Shown here one piece after another: positions 1 to 7,996 of a stretch of 15,563 bases of DNA. The stretch is from contig JASLEQ010000339.1 of assembly GCA_030151135.1 (NCBI GenBank), forward strand, positions 1 through 15,563, read 5' to 3'. The stretch's first letter is position 1. The number at the start of each line of letters is the position of its first letter. Origin of the DNA: Candidatus Sulfotelmatobacter sp. (GTDB lineage: Bacteria > Acidobacteriota > Terriglobia > Terriglobales > SbA1). The translations under genes were made by a program, and so were the position numbers. Under the pieces are notes generated by a model. The model was not told the origin of the DNA, did no database searches, and saw nothing but the letters and a program-made list of their open reading frames with translations.

Positions 1-1
1 G

Positions 2-1711
2 CCGATGCCGTTCTTTGAGCAAGATTCGAAAGACCTCGCCGGACACATTCGCAAACACCGCACTCGCACGGGGATGTGGTCCGGGTTCGATACCTATCTG
101 ATCAGTCTTCTCAAGGCGTATTACGGCGACGCTGCCACGAAAGAAAATGATTATGGCTTCAATTGGATTCCGCGTGTAACCGGTGATCACTCGCACCTGG
201 GCTATTGGCTCGATATGGAAGACGGAAAAATGGAGGGTCTGTTCATCATGGGACAGAACCCGGCCGTCGGCGGCCCCAACGCCAAGGTGCAGAGAACCGC
301 CATGTCCAAGCTGAAATGGCTTGTCGTTCGAGATATGGTCGAGACCGAGACGGCTTCATTCTGGTACGACTCTCCCGAAGCAAAAAGCGGCGAACTGCCT
401 CCGGAAAAAATCGCAACTGAAGTTTTCCTCTTTCCGGCTGCGGGTTCAGCCGAAAAGGCCGGCACCTTCACCAACACGCAACGCCTTTTGCAATTCCGTC
501 AGAAGGCCGTAGATCCGCCGGGGGACGCTCGCAGCGAAACCTGGTTCATGTATCACCTGGGCACCCGACTGCGTGCAAAAGCCACCCGCAACTCGCTCTC
601 GCGTGACGCGGGGTTGCGGGCACTGACCTGGAACTATCCGCTCGAGCAACCCACTCAGGAGCCGGAGGTCCAGGCCATCCTGAAAGAAATCAACGGATAT
701 ACCGTGGCTGACCGCAAGCAGATCGCACACATAAAGGATCTGAAAAATGATGGCTCGACGGCCTGCGGAGCCTGGATCTACTGCGGGGTCTTTCCGACCG
801 AGACTGGCAACCGCGCCAATGAACGGAAGCCGAAAGATCTGCTCGGGCACGGCTGGGGATTCTCCTGGCCAAACGATTGCCGCATCATCTACAACCGCGC
901 GTCGGCACGGCCCGATGGCTCGCCTTGGAGTGAACGGAAAAAGTTAGTTTGGTGGGATGCAAACCAGAAGAAATGGACAGGCAGCGATCAACCCGATTTC
1001 ACAGAAGACATGGATCCAGCTACCCCAAGTAATCTTTTGGAAGGCCACGGTGTGCAGGCCTTGGGAGGCGCGCGGCCCTTCACCCTGCATCAGGATGGCG
1101 TCGGTTGGCTCTTTGTCCCGAGCGGATTGAAAGATGGCCCGCTCCCCACGCACTACGAAGCGCTCGAATCGCCCGTCGACAATCCATTCTATGGACAGCA
1201 GACAAATCCGCCTGCGAAAAAGCGCGACCGTCCTGACAACCCCTATGCTAATGAGCCGCATGATTCGCGATATCCGTATGTGCTCATGACCTATCGCTTG
1301 ACCGAGCACCACACGGCTGGTGGAATGTCGCGATTTCTCTCCCACCTCGCAGAACTGCAGCCGGAATTCTTCACCGAAGTTTCTCCCGAACTGGCGGCCG
1401 AACGAGGATTGGTGCACGGCGAGCACGCGATCATCACCACCCCGCGAGCCAGCGTGAAAGCTCGTGTTCTTGTCACTCGTCGCCTGAAACCCCTGAGCAT
1501 CGATGGCCGAACGATCCATCAGGTCGGAATCCCTTATCACTGGGGATACTCCGGAGACGTCAAGGGTGACATTGCGAACGATCTGCTCGCCATCAGCCAG
1601 GAGCCCAACGTTCGAATCATGGAAACGAAGGCGCTCATCTGCGACATTGCGCCCGCCAATGGGCATCAACCCGCCACCGTGGGTAATCTTCGGCCCGCAG
1701 GAGTGTTATGA
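2..1711 (+). CDS. fdnG: Formate dehydrogenase alpha (molybdopterin) subunit, FDH-N type, C-terminal part
   Basis: This is the catalytic subunit of a respiratory formate dehydrogenase, which oxidises formate to CO2 at a molybdopterin centre. The frame is open to the left edge, so the N-terminus is missing, including any Tat signal, the first FeS cluster and the Cys/Sec active site. The Met at base 5 is internal. Numbering from that Met, residues 30-60 carry the FdnG-like segment YYGDAATKENDYGFNW. Residues near 423-436 carry the YVLMTYRLTEHH motif typical of the FDH-N molybdopterin-dinucleotide-binding domain. The C-terminal HQVGIPYHWGY at about 505-515 matches the FdnG tail (HxxGIPxHWGY). The stop codon overlaps the next start as ATGA, so translation of the beta subunit is probably coupled. 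Whether the active site uses selenocysteine cannot be judged here. An FdoG/FdhA name would fit equally well; the family call is firm. Confidence 0.93.
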   Translation, partial: PMPFFEQDSKDLAGHIRKHRTRTGMWSGFDTYLISLLKAYYGDAATKENDYGFNWIPRVTGDHSHLGYWLDMEDGKMEGLFIMGQNPAVGGPNAKVQRTAMSKLKWLVVRDMVETETASFWYDSPEAKSGELPPEKIATEVFLFPAAGSAEKAGTFTNTQRLLQFRQKAVDPPGDARSETWFMYHLGTRLRAKATRNSLSRDAGLRALTWNYPLEQPTQEPEVQAILKEINGYTVADRKQIAHIKDLKNDGSTACGAWIYCGVFPTETGNRANERKPKDLLGHGWGFSWPNDCRIIYNRASARPDGSPWSERKKLVWWDANQKKWTGSDQPDFTEDMDPATPSNLLEGHGVQALGGARPFTLHQDGVGWLFVPSGLKDGPLPTHYEALESPVDNPFYGQQTNPPAKKRDRPDNPYANEPHDSRYPYVLMTYRLTEHHTAGGMSRFLSHLAELQPEFFTEVSPELAAERGLVHGEHAIITTPRASVKARVLVTRRLKPLSIDGRTIHQVGIPYHWGYSGDVKGDIANDLLAISQEPNVRIMETKALICDIAPANGHQPATVGNLRPAGVL

Positions 1712-2496
1712 CCACATCAGCGTTCTTGACCGATTCCACTCTCTGTATCGGCTGCAAGGCCTGTGAAGTTGCGTGCAAGGAATGGAATGGAGTGTCTTCG
1801 GACGGCCTCGATTGGAGCGGTTTGTCCTACGACAACACCATGGCGCTCGGGGCTCGAACCTGGCGTCACGTCAAATTTGTGGAAGGAATCCCGGAAATCG
1901 GCAAGGGCGGCAACGATCCCGCAGGTTCTCCCTGGAATTTTTCTTCCGACGTCTGCAAGCACTGCGAGGTCGCCGGTTGCCTTGAGGCGTGTCCCACGGG
2001 CGCGCTGGTAAGAACCGAGTTCGACAGTGTCTATCTGCAACCCGATGTCTGCAACGGTTGCGCTTACTGCGTGGTCAGTTGTCCTTTCGGAGTGTTGGAG
2101 AGAGACCAGGAGGATGGTCGCGCCTTTAAATGTACATTCTGTTACGACCGCCAAAAATCAGGACTCACGCCGGCCTGTGCCAAGGTTTGCCCGACCCAAT
2201 CCATCCAGTTCGGCAAGATCGACGATCTTCGCGATCGCGCTCAGAAACGCATTGCGGAACTGAATGACCGGGGCATTACGGATGCGAACGTCTGGGATCC
2301 GGTAAACACCAGCGTCGGCGGTACTCACGCGATCTTCATCGTCCGAGGCGATCCCAAGATGTATAACTTGCCCCCGAATCCGCAGGTGCCGACTGAGTCG
2401 CTTCGCGCGGCCTGGACTTCAGCCGCCATCGCCGCAGGCTTCATGCTGGCTGGGACCTTGATGGCATTCCTCGGTGCGGGAGCAAAAAGAGTATGA
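1708..2496 (+). CDS. fdnH: Formate dehydrogenase beta subunit, 4x[4Fe-4S] ferredoxin-like with C-terminal anchor
   Basis: This is the electron-transfer subunit that takes electrons from the alpha subunit to the membrane. Four cysteine sets are visible: C13/16/19/23, C83/86/91/95, C115/118/121/125 and C142/145/157/161. This is the FdnH/DmsB/NrfC arrangement and can hold four [4Fe-4S] clusters. The tail has one hydrophobic segment at about 231-255 (AAIAAGFMLAGTLMAFLGAG) followed by KRV, as in FdnH, whose single C-terminal helix anchors it. At 262 residues it is somewhat shorter than E. coli FdnH (about 294). The start is supported by AGGAG at 1699-1703, four bases before the ATG. Both ends overlap neighbours by 4 bases (ATGA), which indicates an operon with stoichiometric synthesis. 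The assignment to formate rather than another molybdopterin oxidoreductase rests on the FdnG-like partner. Confidence 0.93.
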   Translation: MTTSAFLTDSTLCIGCKACEVACKEWNGVSSDGLDWSGLSYDNTMALGARTWRHVKFVEGIPEIGKGGNDPAGSPWNFSSDVCKHCEVAGCLEACPTGALVRTEFDSVYLQPDVCNGCAYCVVSCPFGVLERDQEDGRAFKCTFCYDRQKSGLTPACAKVCPTQSIQFGKIDDLRDRAQKRIAELNDRGITDANVWDPVNTSVGGTHAIFIVRGDPKMYNLPPNPQVPTESLRAAWTSAAIAAGFMLAGTLMAFLGAGAKRV

Positions 2497-3497
2497 GCGA
2501 ACTTCCCCGAATCAAACAAGAAGACGTTCCGGAACTCGACCGGGAACAACGGCTTGTGCTGATCCAGCGCGAGGCGATGCAGTTCATGCCGTCCGACGGC
2601 TCGGCCTTTCCGCTGGCTTCTCCGCAGAACGGCTATTACCAACTTCCAATGCTCAAAAAGCCGTCATGGAGTTGGGAAGTTCCACTCTACTTTTTCGTGG
2701 GTGGCGCCGCTGGATCGGCCGGCATGATCGGGGCCGTTGCCCACGTGACCGGGGCGCCGGCCGAAGTTGTTCGCGATGCCAGAAGGATTGCCTTCGCCGG
2801 AGCGATTCTATCGCCCGCGCTATTAATCTCTGATCTCGGGCGTCCTGCGCGCTTCCTCGCCATGTTGCGTGTGTTCAAGCCGCAGAGCCCGATGTCGGTG
2901 GGTGTCTACGTTCTCATGGCATTTTCCGCGGGCGCCACTGCCGCGAACCTTGGAGAATGGCTTGAGCGTCACCGCCAATTCTCCCGCATCGCGGTGTTCA
3001 TGCAGAATCTGGGAGACATCGTCGCACTCATGTTCGGTCTCCCCCTCGTTACCTATACCGGTGTTTTGATCGGCGTCACAGTCATTCCCGCATGGAACAA
3101 GAATGTGGCTTTGCTGCCCGCGCATTTCGCTGCTTCCGGCATGGCGGCTGCCGTCGGTCTTCTCGAGCTGATGGGTCACGAAAGCCCCGCTCTCCAGGCC
3201 CTGGGAACCGGAGCCGCCCTGATGGAAACAGGAATGGGCATTTCCATCGAAGCCAATCCTGACCCGGCGGTCGAACCATTAAAGCGCGGGACGAGCGGAT
3301 GGTTGATCCGCCTTGGAGGTGTTTTGTCCGGTCCAGTTCCGCTCGTGCTCCGGGCGTTCAGCTTTTTCTCAAAGGGACGACGAGCCTCGAAGCTGCGCAA
3401 ATACGCGGCGGTTTCGTCTGTCGTGGGCTCCGCCATTACGCGCGCTGCATGGATTCATGCCGGAAGCGTCTCGGCTCGCCAAAGCCGCCCAACTTAA
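2493..3497 (+). CDS. nrfD: NrfD/PsrC-family integral membrane subunit of the formate dehydrogenase
   Basis: This polytopic membrane protein probably passes electrons between the FeS subunit and the quinone pool. After a soluble N-terminus of about 58 residues there are roughly seven hydrophobic stretches, near 61-85, 98-116, 134-154, 169-200 (probably long or double), 206-229, 272-292 and 305-329. The segment DLGRPARF starting at residue 114, followed by PMSVGVY, is a hallmark of the NrfD family. Its length of 334 residues is normal. The start overlaps the beta-subunit stop (ATGA); GGAG at 2479-2482 and AAGAG at 2487-2491 lie just upstream. The familiar E. coli FDH-N uses the dihaem cytochrome b FdnI in this position. 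NrfD proteins carry no haem, so the electron path differs. The symbol marks the family and does not imply a role in nitrite reduction. Confidence 0.9.
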   Translation: MSELPRIKQEDVPELDREQRLVLIQREAMQFMPSDGSAFPLASPQNGYYQLPMLKKPSWSWEVPLYFFVGGAAGSAGMIGAVAHVTGAPAEVVRDARRIAFAGAILSPALLISDLGRPARFLAMLRVFKPQSPMSVGVYVLMAFSAGATAANLGEWLERHRQFSRIAVFMQNLGDIVALMFGLPLVTYTGVLIGVTVIPAWNKNVALLPAHFAASGMAAAVGLLELMGHESPALQALGTGAALMETGMGISIEANPDPAVEPLKRGTSGWLIRLGGVLSGPVPLVLRAFSFFSKGRRASKLRKYAAVSSVVGSAITRAAWIHAGSVSARQSRPT

Positions 3498-3501
3498 ATC
3501 T

Positions 3502-4485
3502 TTATTGAAAGCGATAGCCGGGTCTCAGGGTGCATCGGAAAATGCGGCCCTGGTCCGGATTGGTGCCGTCATCGCAGGTCGCCCAGCTCAACAACAACGC
3601 CGGCCCCAGAGGAAACACGATGGTTTGACCGTCCAGATCCGCTTCCATGCTGACGCTCTCAGCCGAGGCCGGCAACGTGAACGAGAGGCCGTCGCCGAAA
3701 ATTGCCGGATATGACCAGTGTTCCATCTGCGTCACCATGGGACGAACCACCTCGGCTTCCATCAGGAACGTTGCTGTGTCGGACCAGTTTCGCACCGAGA
3801 GCGTGAGGATCTGGCCATTCTGCGAGGGACGGTCTGATTCGATTCGCGTGAAGGGACACGGGCCCGCAATGCACGACGCGCGCGCATTTCGGAACTGATT
3901 TCCTGCACCCGCATCTAACGTTGCCGACGCAAGCGTCGCCTTCCACCGCCCATCCGGGGAGCACGGGTGTTCGTTTTTGCAAGGGGTGTCTCCGTGGTTC
4001 GTCACTTCGAACGTCTTGACCGCGCTCCCGACATTCACGTCGGTCATGGCTTTCACGGCATATCGGATCCGCACGTTGCCGATCTTCACTAAAGGCTGCT
4101 CGCTCGTGGCATGTGGCGTCTCCATCGGCACCATGTGCACAATGTAAAGTTGATTGCCCACGTAATCATGCAAGTCTAGAGGGCGGTATTGAGGATGCCG
4201 GAAGTGCAAGACAATTGGCCGTCCCCGACGAACCGGTTTCGGCAGGCTCAAAACGAAAAATCCAGAGGAATCCGACTTCGCCTCCGCGTGCGAAGGATCG
4301 TCCGCCGTAATCGAGACTCCTCCAATCGGCAGCTGCTTTCGAGGATCGGTATTCTGAATGATCACTGCACCGTGCAATGAGATCGGTCGCTGTTTTTGCC
4401 AGCGGACGATTGCGAGGATGCCGACCGTGAGTAGCAGCGCGGTTACCACCGAGACGGCCGCTTCAATCTTGTGGGTGCGAGTCAT
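3502..4485 (-). CDS. Membrane-anchored envelope protein with carboxypeptidase-regulatory-like domain, function unknown
   Basis: I do not recognise a specific function. An N-terminal hydrophobic helix (about residues 9-27) with positive charges before it suggests an anchor with the rest outside the cytoplasm. Residues about 35-110 look like a carboxypeptidase-regulatory/CNA-B-type beta sandwich: HGAVIIQ, then GGVSI, then DSSGFFVLSLP, then HPQYRPLDL. The remainder is beta-rich and unassigned, with six cysteines (C169, C175, C205, C210, C304, C318) spaced as possible disulfide pairs. I chose the ATG at 4485 (327 residues). A TTG at 4497 would add four residues, but the AAGAGGA ribosome site (4499-4505, minus strand) ends one base from the TTG and 13 bases from the ATG. 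The gene is convergent with nrfD, with four bases between stops, and divergent from the GH144 gene. The regulatory-like domain call is moderate, and the cellular role is unknown. Confidence 0.75.
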   Translation of the reverse strand: MTRTHKIEAAVSVVTALLLTVGILAIVRWQKQRPISLHGAVIIQNTDPRKQLPIGGVSITADDPSHAEAKSDSSGFFVLSLPKPVRRGRPIVLHFRHPQYRPLDLHDYVGNQLYIVHMVPMETPHATSEQPLVKIGNVRIRYAVKAMTDVNVGSAVKTFEVTNHGDTPCKNEHPCSPDGRWKATLASATLDAGAGNQFRNARASCIAGPCPFTRIESDRPSQNGQILTLSVRNWSDTATFLMEAEVVRPMVTQMEHWSYPAIFGDGLSFTLPASAESVSMEADLDGQTIVFPLGPALLLSWATCDDGTNPDQGRIFRCTLRPGYRFQ

Positions 4486-4649
4486 AGAGCGGAGCAATTC
4501 CTCTTTAAGTACTAGATGACACTTTGATACCCAACGTTTGCTATTGAGAGGGCAACGGCGCGCATTGAGAATGCATCCTTACAAGTTCGACTGGGGCTCT
4601 GCAACCAAGCAGAGCTTTTCGTACGTCTTCGATTGCATAATGATGACAA
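4486..4649. promoter_or_regulatory. Divergent intergenic region between the envelope protein and the GH144 gene
   Basis: This 164-base region must hold the start signals for two genes transcribed away from each other. It contains the minus-strand Shine-Dalgarno AAGAGGA (4499-4505), a perfect dyad at 4596-4615 (listed separately), and an AT-rich CATAAT at 4636-4641 that resembles a -10 box but lies only nine bases before the GH144 ATG. I find no convincing paired -35/-10 elements on either strand, so promoter positions are not assigned. Confidence 0.45.
4593..4619 (+). promoter_or_regulatory. Hairpin followed by T4 in the GH144 leader: possible attenuator, terminator or operator dyad
   Basis: GCTCTGC at 4596-4602 and GCAGAGC at 4609-4615 are a perfect 7-base-pair inverted repeat around the loop AACCAA. 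TTTT follows directly at 4616-4619, and the stem could extend by three G-U pairs (4593-4595 with 4616-4618). The element ends about 30 bases before the GH144 start codon. A GC-rich stem followed by U residues on the plus strand resembles a weak intrinsic terminator. The T run is short, and a dyad this close to a start could equally be a repressor site. Confidence 0.4.
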
Positions 4650-5978
4650 ATGATTGAGCGGACACCTAATCTGCTTTCTCGCCGCAGGGTCTTGAGGCAG
4701 ATACTTGGTGCCGGTGTCCTGCCCTGCCTGCCATTGTCTGCCATTTGGGGTTTGCAGGCACAGCCTCCCATCGCAACCAGCTCGACCCAGCCAGTTCTCT
4801 CGCCCGAAGAAGATCAGTTCTTGAACGATGTGGAGGCCGGCAGCTTCCGCTTTTTCTGGGAGCAAGGTAATCCTCGGACAGGCATGGTGAAAGACCGCGC
4901 CAGCGTTCACATGGACCGCCCTGGAGACGCTGCCAGTATCGCTGCCACCGGCTTTGGACTCACCGCACTCTGCATCGGAGCCGAACGTGGATTTGTTTCA
5001 CCGGGACAGGCGCTGGAAAGGGTCTTCGTCACGTTGCGCTTCTTGTGGAGGAAGCTTCCCAATCATCGCGGATTCTTCTATCACTTTGCCAATCCCGAAA
5101 CCGGCGAACGCATGTTCGATTCTGAAGTCTCGTCGGTGGACACCGCGATCCTGCTTTGCGGATTGCTCACCTGCCGGGAGTACTTCAAACATCCCGCCGT
5201 GGCCGAACTCGCCAACCTCATCTTCAACCGCGTCGACTGGAGCTGGCTCTCCGAGGACACAACCCTCTTAACTCACGGTTGGACACCGGAAGTCGGCTTT
5301 CTCCCTTCCCGCTGGGATTACTACAGCGAACTCATGATGATGTACCTGCTCGGAATGGGATCCTCCGCCCATCCCCTGCGAGAAGATGCATGGACCGCAT
5401 GGAAGCGCTTGACTTTCGAATATGACGGCATGCGCTACATCGGATCTTTCGCTCCCTTGTTCATCCACCAGTATTCGCAGGCCTGGTTCGATTTCCGCGG
5501 GAAGCGCGACAAATATGCTGACTACTTCCAGAACTCCGTTACCGCCACCGAAGTGCATCGGCAGTTCTGTATCGAGCTATCAAAGCAGTTTCCCGACTAC
5601 AGCGAGGAACTGTGGGGAATCACCGCTTCGGATTCTCAACATGGGTATGTCGTTTGGGGAGGGCCGCCGGCTACCGGCCCAATTGACGGTACGGTCGTAC
5701 CCAGCGCCGCGGGTGGTTCTTTGCCCTTTTTGCCCGCTGAGACCCTGCGCGTTCTCCAGACCATGCGAACAAAATATCCCTCCTCGTGGAGCAAATACGG
5801 TTTCGTGAATGCCTTCAATCCCCTCAAGAATTGGTATGACACCGATGTGATTGGCATTGATACCGGAATCGTCCTGCTGATGGCCGAAAATCTGCGCACC
5901 GCCTTCGTCTGGAATACCTTTATGAAGAATCCTGAGGCCCAACGCGGCATGGATCGTGCCGGATTCCACAAATTGTAA
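4650..5978 (+). CDS. Tat-exported GH144-type beta-1,2-glucanase / glucoamylase-family protein
   Basis: This is a secreted glycoside hydrolase of the PF10091/COG5368 group. The bacterial endo-beta-1,2-glucanases of GH144 belong to it, although databases often label members 'glucoamylase'. The N-terminus has a twin-arginine-like signal (SRRRVLRQ from residue 10) and a hydrophobic stretch to about residue 37. The catalytic (alpha/alpha)6-type domain fills about 50-440. Diagnostic segments are WDYYSELMMMYLLGMGS (222-238), DSQHGYVVWGGPP, an SKYGFVNAFNP motif near 381-391 and WYDTDVIGIDTGIVLLMAEN (395-414). The 442-residue length is typical. The start is uncertain: an in-frame stop at 4644-4646 rules out anything upstream, and no good Shine-Dalgarno precedes the ATG. 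It lies upstream of an exporter and a GT84 synthase in the same orientation, which supports a beta-1,2-glucan substrate. The substrate itself is inferred. Confidence 0.86.
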   Translation: MIERTPNLLSRRRVLRQILGAGVLPCLPLSAIWGLQAQPPIATSSTQPVLSPEEDQFLNDVEAGSFRFFWEQGNPRTGMVKDRASVHMDRPGDAASIAATGFGLTALCIGAERGFVSPGQALERVFVTLRFLWRKLPNHRGFFYHFANPETGERMFDSEVSSVDTAILLCGLLTCREYFKHPAVAELANLIFNRVDWSWLSEDTTLLTHGWTPEVGFLPSRWDYYSELMMMYLLGMGSSAHPLREDAWTAWKRLTFEYDGMRYIGSFAPLFIHQYSQAWFDFRGKRDKYADYFQNSVTATEVHRQFCIELSKQFPDYSEELWGITASDSQHGYVVWGGPPATGPIDGTVVPSAAGGSLPFLPAETLRVLQTMRTKYPSSWSKYGFVNAFNPLKNWYDTDVIGIDTGIVLLMAENLRTAFVWNTFMKNPEAQRGMDRAGFHKL

Positions 5979-6160
5979 GCCGGTCGTTTTCTCTCCAGCC
6001 CTCGGGGACTGCCGCCCAACCATAAACCCATTTATTTCATCCAATTGCCGTTCGGGGAGCTGGGTCCGTCTGCCTTGAAATTGACCCGCTGGTTTAATCT
6101 TTGCGAGGGGTCGTCTTTCGAGCGACGCGGGCGATCTTCCTGCGACAATAGAAACCAGCA
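5979..6160. other. 182-base spacer between the GH144 gene and the ABC exporter
   Basis: This is non-coding as far as I can see. It is the largest gap inside the plus-strand carbohydrate cluster, so it could hold a separate promoter for the exporter and synthase. TTGAAA (6075-6080), TTGACC (6081-6086) and TTTAAT (6093-6098) resemble promoter boxes, but their spacings (6-14 bases) are too short for a standard sigma-70 promoter. No strong hairpin with a T run is present. The exporter ATG lacks a clear Shine-Dalgarno. Confidence 0.4.
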
Positions 6161-7981
6161 ATGAATGACGACCCAAAGGCCTTTACCGGATGGCGGGATC
6201 GGCTTGCCGCTCTCCGCAATGTCCCGACCGTCCTGCACTTTGTGTGGGAGTCCGGTCGCGCCGTCGTCATTTTCGGCCTTGTCGCCAGGGTCATTGCGTC
6301 CCTACTTCCTCCCGCCCTGTTCTGGGTCTCCAAACTTATCATCGATAGAATCTATGCAATTCTCACCACCCATCAGCCAATTGGGCACCGGCTGTGGTGG
6401 CTGGTTGCTGGAGAATTTGCCCTCGCTATCGCCGCCGGCCTGATCGGCCGCTTGATCGATTACTCCGACACGCTGCTGGCTGGCAAATACATGAACCACA
6501 TCAGTGTTCGCGTGATGCAGCACGCCGCGAGTCTCGACCTCTTGGCCTATGAGGATCCTGTCTTCTACGACCGCCTGGAGCGGGCGCGGGTGCAGGCCAC
6601 CGACCGTATTTACATGATCCAGGCGATGGGCCGGTTGATCCAGCAGGTCATCACCACGATCACGCTGTCGGTTACCATCATGGTCTTCTCGCCATGGCTC
6701 TTGCTCCTCCTGATTGTGGGCGTCATTCCCGCATTCATTGGCGAGACGCATTTCGCATTTCTCGGATACGCCAAGAATTTCAAGCAGACGCCCGTTCGGC
6801 GCGAGCTCGATTACCTCCGCATTCTCGGCGGCAGCAAGGAAGCGGCAAAAGAGCTAAAGCTTTTCGGTCTCCAGGAATTCCTTTCAGCTCGGTTTAAGAA
6901 GCTTGCCGATCAGGTTTATGACGAAGACATCGGCCTCGCTCGCCGCAAGGTGATTGCCGGCTCCTTGCTTTCGATGATCGGCACCGCGGGCTACTACACC
7001 GCCTACATCTTTGCCGTATGGAAAACTGTGACCGGCGCCTTTAGTTTCGGCACCTTGACGTTGTTGGCGAATTCAATCCGTGACGCGAGCTCGAATCTTC
7101 AACAGACGTTTTCGACCTTATCCACGATCGCGGATCAAGCCCTATTCCTGACGGATCTGATCGCATTCTTCGATATGAAGCCGCGCATTCGCTCGAAGCC
7201 GAATGCGCTTCCCGCGCCGCGCCCCATCCGGCAAGGCTTCGAATTTCGCAACGTATCCTTTCGCTATCCGGGGAGCTCCCGCCTGATCTTGAATCGCTTG
7301 AATTTTGTGCTGCGTCCTGGCGAGCGCGTCGCCCTCATCGGCGAAAACGGCGAGGGCAAAACCACGATCGTCAAACTCATCACCCGTCTTTACGATCCGG
7401 TCGAGGGCCAGATCCTGCTGGATGGCATCGATCTCAAGGAATACGACCTCGACGACCTCTACCGCGAAATTGGCGTCATCTTCCAGGATTTCATGCGCTA
7501 CGAGATGACCGCGCGAGAGAACATCGCCGTCGGCCGCATCGAACACCTCGACAATCTTCCACTATTGGAACGCTCCGCCGAGAAGAGCATGGCCGATGAG
7601 GTCGTGCAAAAACTTCCGTCCCACTATGAGCAGATGTTGGGACGTCGCTTCGAGGGCGGCCTCGATCTCTCGGGTGGAGAGTGGCAAAAGATCGCGCTGG
7701 CACGCGCCTATCTGCGCGACGCACAGTTGCTGATTCTCGATGAGCCGACCTCTGCGCTGGACGCCCGCAGCGAATACGAGGTTTTTCAACGATTCGCGGA
7801 ATTGACTACCGGGAAGATGGCCATCTTCATTTCGCATCGCTTCTCCACTGTGCGGATGGCGGACCGAATTGTGGTGCTGGAGAAAGGCCGCATCGCCGAA
7901 GAAGGCGATCACGAAGCTCTGACCAACCTGGGCGGCCGTTACGCCGAAATGTTTGAACTGCAGGCTGCAAGCTATCGCTAA
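6161..7981 (+). CDS. ABC exporter half-transporter (permease fused to ATPase), possible glucan exporter
   Basis: This is a 606-residue exporter-type ABC protein that should act as a dimer in the inner membrane. Several hydrophobic segments within about 35-330 form the transmembrane domain, including AVVIFGLVARVIASLLPPAL and LLLLLIVGVIPAFIG. The ATPase domain has Walker A GENGEGKTT (394-402), a Q-loop in VIFQDFMRYEM, the signature LSGGE (503-507), Walker B LLILDEP (ending around D527-E528) and the switch histidine H559 in SHRFST. After the second helix comes LAYEDPVFYDRLERAR, a motif shared by many COG1132 exporters. The gene ends 15 bases before the GT84 synthase gene, so the two are almost certainly co-transcribed. 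Its size and position parallel NdvA/ChvA, the exporter of cyclic beta-1,2-glucan. However, COG1132 covers many substrates, and nothing in the sequence alone fixes this one. Confidence 0.93.
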   Translation: MNDDPKAFTGWRDRLAALRNVPTVLHFVWESGRAVVIFGLVARVIASLLPPALFWVSKLIIDRIYAILTTHQPIGHRLWWLVAGEFALAIAAGLIGRLIDYSDTLLAGKYMNHISVRVMQHAASLDLLAYEDPVFYDRLERARVQATDRIYMIQAMGRLIQQVITTITLSVTIMVFSPWLLLLLIVGVIPAFIGETHFAFLGYAKNFKQTPVRRELDYLRILGGSKEAAKELKLFGLQEFLSARFKKLADQVYDEDIGLARRKVIAGSLLSMIGTAGYYTAYIFAVWKTVTGAFSFGTLTLLANSIRDASSNLQQTFSTLSTIADQALFLTDLIAFFDMKPRIRSKPNALPAPRPIRQGFEFRNVSFRYPGSSRLILNRLNFVLRPGERVALIGENGEGKTTIVKLITRLYDPVEGQILLDGIDLKEYDLDDLYREIGVIFQDFMRYEMTARENIAVGRIEHLDNLPLLERSAEKSMADEVVQKLPSHYEQMLGRRFEGGLDLSGGEWQKIALARAYLRDAQLLILDEPTSALDARSEYEVFQRFAELTTGKMAIFISHRFSTVRMADRIVVLEKGRIAEEGDHEALTNLGGRYAEMFELQAASYR

Positions 7982-7987
7982 CCAGCG

Positions 7988-7993
7988 AAGGAG
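7988..7993 (+). promoter_or_regulatory. Ribosome binding site of the GT84 synthase gene
   Basis: AAGGAG lies three bases before the ATG at 7997 and seven bases after the exporter stop codon (7979-7981). The spacing is short but the match is strong. It fixes the start and supports translation right behind the exporter. Confidence 0.7.
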
Positions 7994-7996
7994 AAT

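Noticed and set aside
2..1711. Selenocysteine use by the formate dehydrogenase
   Set aside because: The active-site codon lies upstream of the window, so nothing here supports or excludes it.
4650..4790. Possible lipoprotein signal in the GH144 protein (Cys in GVLPCLP)
   Set aside because: The residues before the Cys (V-L-P) do not fit a lipobox because Pro is at -1, whereas the twin-arginine pattern upstream fits well.
6075..6098. TTGAAA/TTGACC and TTTAAT as a sigma-70 promoter for the ABC exporter
   Set aside because: The spacing between boxes is 6-14 bases, too short for a standard promoter; kept only as a note in the spacer entry.
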